The notes under the pieces are model-generated. The model did not search any database. It had not been told where the DNA came from and worked only from the letters and a program-made list of their open reading frames with translations. Made by a program: the position numbers and the translations under genes. A stretch of 64,000 nucleotides of DNA from Lingula anatina (lineage: Eukaryota; Brachiopoda; Lingulata; Lingulida; Lingulidae): positions 1 to 64,000 of the forward strand of contig NW_019774714.1 in the NCBI RefSeq assembly GCF_001039355.2, written 5' to 3'. This document shows, in pieces, positions 56,057 through 64,000 of this stretch; within the stretch, counting starts at the first letter, position 1, and the number at the start of each line of letters is the position of its first letter.

Positions 56057-57091
56057 TCAGAAGCAGGCGTGAAGCCGTCCAGATGCCTAGGTATTTTATC
56101 AAAAACATGGTGAACGAACTAATGGAGCGAAATTACGCCTTGAAATTTATTTGAATCACGATTTCTGTTTTTTTCTTAAATTCTTCCCAACTTCACCAAA
56201 AGTAGATAACATTCAAGTATTAAAACACTAATCGCCTTTCCTCATATTTGCTTATTTCTAGTCGTCTGTTTAGTTGTGTTTACATTCCTCTTTATACAGT
56301 AATCTACTTTCTTAATTTCGGTAGTTTCCACCAAATTTCTACCTATGGCCATTACGAGACTCTTTGTGTTTCTGCAAATCTCGATAACATTTTATGCATT
56401 GTGTAGATTGTACAGCCCCATCACGGTTAGTTATTACAGTGATTGTGTATTGTGATACAAAAATTCACCTCATGTGTTTTGAAGTGCATTTATATTTTAC
56501 CTTTACCATGGAGTTGGTTTTGTTTAGTTTGCCCTGTCTTTGTGCTCATTAACCTCAATATAAAGATGGACTGGGCAATATAATTTTACAGTAACTGTTA
56601 GCGCCCCCCCCCCTTGTTGAGAAAGTCCCACGTGTCAAGTGGGCGTCACGTCAGTACAGGTATAATTCATGGATGGACCAAATAAAAAATTCTGCTTTTT
56701 CATTACGTAAAACTTTGTTACTTATAAATTGGATGATGGTGCGTCACGTAGAATCTAAATATATGCTGTATTTCTTAGAATTAAAATTTTGTTCTCTTTC
56801 CTTCCGTAAATGAAAATTTCGCACAGCTTTTGGCTTAGATATCGTGAAAATAGCTTCATGTAATTATATTTTCTTGGTATTTAGTGACCCTTGAGAGAAG
56901 ATAACAGTTCAAACTAAAAATAGGCTACTAGTAGATGTGCTTAACAAAATCGAAAATGCAATGTCCTATGCACACACATGTAGATAGATATTTACACTGT
57001 AAAACCCTGTGAAAAGAATGCATTGAGGCCACTGCTATTTTATCACTGTACAGGTAGTTATGGATATGTCAGGATTTGTACACCCCTCCAC

Positions 57092-57094
<3 letters not shown>

Positions 57095-57126
<32 letters not shown>

Positions 57127-57180
57127 CACGCACCCAAACACAAACACACACCCACACACACACTCACACACACACACACA
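57095..57180. repeat. (CA)n-rich microsatellite
   Basis: Interrupted CA tract; counterpart at 63337-63428 contains CACG units. Confidence 0.9.
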
Positions 57181-58522
57181 GCTTTTTTTTTCTTTTTTGG
57201 ATGTCTGGGTTTGCAAGAACAATTATGCAGATTAAACTGTTTTTTATTTGTTTTAATTGCTGGCACTCGTCCTAGAATATCCCAGTGATGGCGGTGTGTG
57301 TGTGGGGGGGGGGGTGTTTTTTTTCCTTTTTATGTGTGTGTGTAAGCACACCTGCGCGTGAGCGTGCGTCCGCACCGTTTGTGGTGGGGATCCTGTCAAA
57401 ATTACCACTGCCATGTTGGCGCTGAGTCATGTGAAAATGGAAGGGCATAAAAACTCTTCATTATCTTCACAGATTGGGGTTTATACCCCAGCATGTTGGC
57501 GCTGAAAAATTAGTCTTGTTCTCGTTCAGTGTAGTACAATATGTACACGTGTACGTAAAACCACCTTTAGGTTTTTTATAACATGTCATAACACCACTGA
57601 CGTTTTGAACCACACGAGATTTGTAAGGCAGATGTTTCCTGAGAAAAACTGACACATTGAGTGGCGCTTGTTCCACTGTCAGAGTTTCTCAGACCGACTA
57701 TGGATTAAACGAAGATATCTGACGTCATTATAAACCAGATTATATATTAGGAGCATCTTTTATTGCCTTTTATTGCCCACTGGATAATAGTCCTTGGCCG
57801 ACAGGTCGATCACCCCATAGAATGATCTCTGTTTCTTACATTTCGATACATCGTCGCACAGATTTAATATAACGTTTAATCGAAGACTGGAACTGGCAGA
57901 TCGCTCCTACAGTGATAACTCATTTCTTCCTCTGAGCGCTGGTCATACGATTGAATCAAAAATTGGTTAAACAACATACTTTAATTTCATTTCTATTTAA
58001 TCTAATTTCTTATTCATTTATTTTTCACAAGAGAGCATTACATTATACGAGATCATTTAAGTGCCCCAGGTAAACAAAATTAAATTGTTTCTATGTATTT
58101 TTTAGATTTCCTTTTCAAATGAATTAATTTCGTTTTAACAAGTTGCGTTTTTGTAGTCTTTTCCTCACATTTCCCTGCCCCTCTATTCAGGTCTAAGTGG
58201 GATGGTGGCTGGGAATGGGCCTGCTTCCTTGAAACAAATATCCGTGCAGATATTAGGAATTAGGAGCAAAGCAAGGCTGATTTGGTAGATGTACCGTCAG
58301 CTCACCTCCCCTTATATTTACCTGTCAGCCTTATATTTACCTGTCTCATTAAGGTAAAACCACGATTTACAATCGTAATTCATGGTCGGATCCAGGATTT
58401 CGGAAAGGGTGTCATAGCATAAAGATAAACAGCTTCGCCTCTCTTTACTAGGCAAATAAAAAGCAGTAGACAAGGATAATTTTACTATATGATGTGTAAT
58501 GCATAAGGAAATATTGTTTAAT

Positions 58523-58760
58523 TACCTCCACCAAGGAGGTTATGTTTTCACCCCTGTTTGTTTGTCTGTTTGTCTGTCATCAACATAACTCAAAAAGTTA
58601 TGGACCGATTTTGATGAAATTTTCAGGAACTGTGAGAAGAGGGCCAAGGAAGAGATGATTAGTTTTTGGTGGTGATCCGGATCAATAATCAAACAATAAT
58701 CAATATTAATCAAAAATCGCTGCCTTGGCGGAGGTCTGCGCTCTCGGAGTGCTTTTCTAG
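58523..58760. mobile_element. Inverted-repeat element with ACCTCC(A/G)CCAAGG ends, copy 2
   Basis: Shorter relative of 16886-17274, with one internal motif instead of two. Ends GCCTTGGCGGAGGT and then GAGTGCTTTTCTAG. Confidence 0.7.
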
Positions 58761-60044
58761 TTTTGTCTCATTTCGCTCAATATACTGGTAGAACTGGTGA
58801 AGGAGCTTTTGGACCGGAAAACCAAGTCCCCGCTGTGCACTTCCCTGAATTCACAAGTGCATTGATATCCATCGAAAACATGCTACAGCACACTTCTGTT
58901 TAATACATACACTGTACCTGGATGTTTTATGTCCGTGGCGATATGCGCTTTGTTCGGTTTTAAGGGTGCTTTTCGATGAAATGCAAGTACTTTCTCTCAG
59001 TATGTATGTCAAAAAATACCCTGCCACACTCTCCCGCTGGAGATGTTCTGGCATATATCGCTCAGTTGACAGAGTATCATGTCACACACATTGCTTGCTT
59101 GAACTACAGTATATAAGAGCAAGAGCAGGCTTTTGCCTAGTTTCATGTACCCTAGGTTCTAGATTCCGGTATTGTCAGCTCGATCTTGATTTCATATATA
59201 ACCCATATCAACAATACTAAAAGCGACTCCATCACAAGGTATATATTTAACAAGCTAGCTTTTACGTTGCTCTGACACTCAGGGTAAGTTTCATGTCCAG
59301 TAGTGAAAAATAAATAATTAACTAGGATACCTCTTAATACTTCTCATGCGGACACATGCAGTTATTTGTGTGAGCTCGTAAATTGTCTACACTTTGTACT
59401 GTATTGTTGAATGTTTGTATGACAAAAGAAATGAGATTTGTTGGCTCTCATTACAAATCAAGTAATGAATGTGTTGACAACAGGGTAGCTGGAAATTTGT
59501 ATAAATGTTCAAAACCTGGGACTTTCATTTATTGATTTAATTTCATTTTTCTATTTCACTTTTCTTTTTCTTGTTATTTCTTTTTTGTTAGCTTATAAAT
59601 TAATTTTATTTATTTATTTAAACGGGTAAGGTTATCTCCCTTTAAATACATTATTTTCCTTTCCCTACCCCTATAGGACCACATACCTAAATGAAAATTT
59701 TTATGGCATGTTGCTAATATTTTGGACGAATCAATATTGTATCATGGTACCTTCCCTGTCACGTTATAAATCATTTAATGCCGTTTATCGTATTGATACG
59801 AAACATCCTCTTAAGATAATTTGTTGTCGGTGAAAAGTTCACATCCGCTTGAAGGATTATCATTTTAGCTAAATGGCTGAAGGGAGAAATATTATCGATG
59901 AAAAGCCACAAATAACTTTTACTTACCTTCCGCCTATATGTCATATCCCATGCTAAGTTCTGGTAAATCATCTTTTTTTTTAATTTTGATAATTGACAGA
60001 TGTTAATTAGGGTCGAAAGGTACATTCCCGTAAGCAGGGGATTT

Positions 60045-60185
60045 GGGGTTCGAAAGAACCGCTTTTTTGACGGGTTAAGTCCTATCCGATCTGAATCAAA
60101 ATTTTATCTACGTTCTATGCCATTTCTCAAGCTTTGTCCGCCAAGAGGGGTAAAAAAGGGTCCACTTTTCAAGAAAAAAAACAAA
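60045..60185. repeat. Possible decayed relative of the 34657 MITE
   Basis: Contains GGGTTCGAAAGAACC and GGGTCCACTTTTC, which echo the interior of the element at 34657-34824. The terminal CAGGCCCGTAGCCAG repeats are not visible. Confidence 0.35.
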
Positions 60186-61940
60186 ACATTATGATGATTA
60201 TGAAGACCCAGTCAAAATAAGTATTTGATACAAGTTTTATACACAGAGATCTGATACTGTCAAACTCTGGTGAATAGCCTGATGTTTATTTACTGGATGA
60301 GAGAGAAATCTATAAAATAGTGGGACTGATATACTGGAAGTCGGTAATCAGCAGTTGATATCCTGAGATATTCGTATATTCCAAAGATACAAAATCCACA
60401 GGGGTAATTAAGTACTATGATTGCTTGTGACCCTAATTTCGCGTCTATAGAGACTGAAATAATATATATATTTAAAATTTCTATGGAAGAGTATTTTTGA
60501 GTTGGGGGGGGGGCTATTTGGGATAAAAATTATGAAATATATATTTCAATTTGATTCTATGTCACTTCTAGCATCTTTTAAAGGTATTGATTGTCATATA
60601 TTATAGATATTTTTAAGCAATGTCATATTAATTCTAAAAAAAGTATATACATGTAGAAACGGCTCCTCCATTGGTTATCGCCTAAATGTCGTGTACCCTA
60701 ACCCAGCTGTGTTTTGATCTATGCAGGTCAATAAAGTAATTACCATATATGTATGCAGGTCAGTTAATTAATACATCACACCAATTAACTAATTGACATA
60801 TTTCTGTACCTGATCAAGTTTGTTCTCACCGGGATTAACTTGCAGTAAACGCTGACTGCCTGACGTCAGCAGACGGTCATTCTGCCCAGTATGGGATCTT
60901 TGGGTGGAGGTTGGTTTACTAGATGATGACGTCAGTTAGATTATTGTCTATCTAAAATAGAACTGATGCAACTGCGTCTTAGTGTTTACTACCTTAAATG
61001 CTGCAAATTAAGTGACCTTTTGCATTACAATATGCATATATGTAAGTGCATCAAGTGTACGTGAGTGATGGGCACTCTTCATAATTGAATTATGTATGGC
61101 ATGACTCCATTTTGGCGCGAAAGGAGAACATTCGTGATATTTGTCCGCAATAAAAATACTGTTGTAAGTGCTGAATGCCCTTTTGTTATTATTGTTAGTT
61201 GCCTGATACTTAGTGACAATCATTTATCAAGTTTCCGACCAAATAATTATTTTTAAGTGGGTTTAAGCCAAGTGTAGGAGGATATACATTTCTATTATTA
61301 CTGTCTATGAAAGGGAATATTTCAAAGCGTTTCCTCTGATAGCAACACACGAACGCTCTGTTAATTACATGTAAATAGAATATTTGGCATCATTTGCTGA
61401 TAACTCATACTCAAAGGTTGGTTCAGTGGGGGCGATGTAGTCGAGACGATACCCTTAAAGATACAATACTCATACCTCTACGATTGATGTACAATGTAGG
61501 TTGACATTTAAATCATAGTTTGATACTTCCCAGGCGTTAAAAGTCGTAGTTGAAAAAAAGGGAGGGGATAAACGACCCCACCCCCAACGGGTTCACAACA
61601 TATAACGAGACGCTAACAGAATCATAGCTATTGGTTCTTTTTGTTATGGAAAACTAGATGTGTACACATGGCAATTAATGCGGCGCTGAATTTTCATTTC
61701 ATTTTATTTTATTAATTATGAAATATGCAGGACTGTTTACACTGGAAAAATGTTCTAAAATTTAAGTTTGGGCTTTAAATGATCCCAAATACCGAAGTAT
61801 CAGTAGATATTAAGCAAAAGTGAGCAATTGCAAAAAAAAAAAGTGAGGTTATATGCTGCAATCTTAGTAAAGTTTTTTCTTATCGGCAAAATAAGCAGCT
61901 ATGGTCTTCGTTTTTCGTTGTTCGAACCCCCCCCCCCCCT

Positions 61941-61941
61941 N
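61941..61941. other. Single N preceding the second duplicated block
   Basis: Follows a long C run; the duplicated sequence begins within about 15 bases to its right. Confidence 0.9.
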
Positions 61942-61954
61942 ACTTCTTTTGTCC

Positions 61955-64000
61955 AGTGTGTGTATTTCTGCATATTTTTGCTATTATACTCGGTCTGCCA
62001 TCATCATTATGCAGTTTACACAATAAAAATTACCCGCTGGCAAATACACCGTGTCCCCTTTACTAGTACTTTTACAATGTGTCTATATTATTGGCTGTCT
62101 GTGTGTATGCATGTCATTAATTGATGTTAACAAGTGCAACTGTGGCTTTATGCAGATGATGTTCACCCTTCAAACAGAATAGATCGTGTGTTTCTTTCTT
62201 GAATCTATCCATTCAAATTTCAGTCCAATTTTTCTTTCTTATTTTCTTTCTTTCTTTCTTTCTTTCTTCATTTATTTATATCAGAAGCAGGCGTGAAGCC
62301 ATCCAGATGCCTAGGTATTTTATCAAAAACATGGTGAACGAACTAATGGAGCGAAATTACGCCTTGAAATTTATTTGAATCACGATTTCTGTTTTTTTCT
62401 TAAATTCTTCTCAACTTCACCAAAAGTAGATAACATTCAAGTATTAAAACACTAATCGCCTTTCCTCATATTTGCTTATTTCTAGTCGTCTGTTTAGTTG
62501 TGTTTACATTCCTCTTTATACAGTCATCTACTTTCTTAATTTCGGTAGTTTCCACCAAATTTCTACCTATGGCCATTACGAGACTATTTGTATATCTGCA
62601 AATCTCGATAACATTTTATGCATTGTGTAGATTGTACAGCCCCATCACGGTTAGTTATTACAATGATTGTGTATTGTGATACAAAAATTCACGTCATGTG
62701 TTTTGAAGTGCATTTATATTTTACCTTTACCATGGAGTTAGTTTTGTTTAGTTTGCCCTGTTTTTGTGCTCATTAACCACAATGTAAAGATTAACTGGGC
62801 AATATACTTTTACAATAACTGTTAGCGCCGCTCCCCCCCCCCCCCCCCCCCCTTGTTCATAAAGTCCCACGTGTCAAGTGGACGTCACGTCAGTACAGGT
62901 ATAAATTATGGATGGACTAAATAAAAAAATTCTACTTTTTCATTACGTAAAACTTTGTTACTTATAAATTGGATGATGGGTGCGTCACGTAGAATCTAAA
63001 TATATGATATATTTCATAGAATTAAAATTTTGTTCTCTTTCCTTCCGTAAATGAAAATTTTGCACAGCTTTTGGCTTAGATATCGTGAAAATAGCTTCAT
63101 GTAATTATATTTTCTTGGTATTTAGTGACCCTTGAGAGAAGATAACAGTTCAAACTAAAAATAGGCTACTAGTAGATGTGCTTAACAAAATCGAAAATGC
63201 AATTGTCCTATGCACACACATATAGATTGATATTTACACTGTAAAACCCTATGAAAAGAATGCATTGAGGCCATTGCTATTTTATCACTGTACAGGTAGT
63301 TATGGATATGTCAGGATTTGTACACCCCTCCACCTCCACACACACACACACACACGCACGCACGCACGCACGCACGCACCAAAACACAAACACACACTCA
63401 CACTCACACACACACACACACACACACAGTTTTTTATGTCTAGGTTTGCAAGAACAATTATGCAGATTAAACTGTTTTTTATTTGTTTTTAATTGCTGGC
63501 ACTCGTCCTAAATATCCCAGTGATGGCGGTGTGTGTGTGTGGGGGGGGGTTCTTTTTATGTGTGTGTGTGTAAGCACACCTGCGCGTGAGCGTGCGTCCG
63601 CACCGTTTGTGGAGGGGATCCTGTCATAATTACCACTGTCGTGTTGGCGCTGTGTCATGTGCAAATGGAAGGGCATAAAAACTCTTCATTATCTTCACAG
63701 ATTGGGGTTTATACCCCAGTACTTATAGTAACTTATAGTAACTGGCTCGCGCTGCCAGTAATTACGCCGCCGGATATTCAGGCCACCGACCATGATCATA
63801 AGACATACCGCAAATAGAAAATAGAATTTAGAAAATAGACATTGCATGTGAACGAAGCCTTAGTCTTGTTCTCGTTCAGTGTAGTACAATATGTACACGT
63901 GTCCGTAAAACCACCCTTATGTTCTTTATAACATGTCATAACACCACTGACGTTTTGAACCACACGAGATTTGTAAGGCAGATGTTTCCTTAGAAGAACT
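61955..64000. repeat. Second duplicated block, copy 2 (runs off window)
   Basis: Matches 55716-57680. Includes about 140 bp at 63720-63860 not present in copy 1, and continues to the window end. Confidence 0.9.

Larger units (their letters stand above)
55716..57680. repeat. Second duplicated block, copy 1
   Basis: Matches 61955-64000 at an offset of about 6.24 kb, with scattered substitutions and microsatellite changes. Around 57492-57513 the other copy has about 140 bp of different sequence. Confidence 0.9.
52669..64000. other. No gene supported; repeats and unique AT-rich DNA
   Basis: Several short frames exist but none shows a domain or a consistent exon chain. One exon-like segment on the minus strand (53847-54020) is discussed as a finding. 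The region contains single Ns at 53307 and 61941, a duplicated block, MITE-like elements and long homopolymer runs. Confidence 0.55.

Overview
The window is eukaryotic and almost certainly from a metazoan, most likely a marine invertebrate. It is AT-rich, full of microsatellites, MITE-like inverted-repeat elements and non-LTR retrotransposon debris, and its genes are broken into small exons with consensus GT/AG splice sites. The species cannot be fixed from sequence alone. Short N marks (43695, 53307, 61941) and one 382-base gap (14220-14601) show a draft assembly, and three of these coincide with duplicated blocks.

Region 1-8980 has no recognisable gene; it holds microsatellites, small direct repeats and a perfect 32-bp-arm palindrome at 4271-4336. 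Region 9084-24975 (minus strand) is the 3' part of a collagen-like gene of at least 14 exons. Read 5' to 3' on the minus strand it has nine exons of pure Gly-Thr-Gly/Gly-Pro-Pro repeats, two Gly-Met-Lys type collagen exons, two Gly/Asn/Phe-rich linker exons, and a last exon with a single transmembrane helix and a short coiled-coil tail. All introns are phase 1, so every exon can be gained or lost without shifting frame.

The most striking structure is inside this gene. Eight consecutive introns are each exactly 690 bp and consist wholly of the same 5'-truncated CR1/L2-type reverse-transcriptase fragment, in sense orientation. The splice donor abuts the truncated 5' end of the element, and the acceptor AG lies directly after its (TTA)n 3' tail. 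This looks like an intron created by a retrotransposon landing in a collagen exon. The exon-plus-intron unit was then copied in tandem: five consecutive units of exactly 870 bp appear near-identical, lengthening the triple helix by 60 residues each.

Region 25000-34650 holds no gene I can support, only inverted-repeat elements and dispersed repeats. Region 34810-52668 contains two near-identical blocks of about 8.9 kb, each with a complete five-exon omega-class glutathione S-transferase gene on the plus strand (237 residues; catalytic Cys32). The blocks meet exactly at a single N, so they may be two haplotypes placed in tandem rather than a true gene duplication. Region 52669-64000 has no supported gene. 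It carries a second duplicated block (55716-57680 and 61955-64000, the latter running off the end), again starting next to a single N, plus several MITE-like elements. The two gene loci have no evident functional link.
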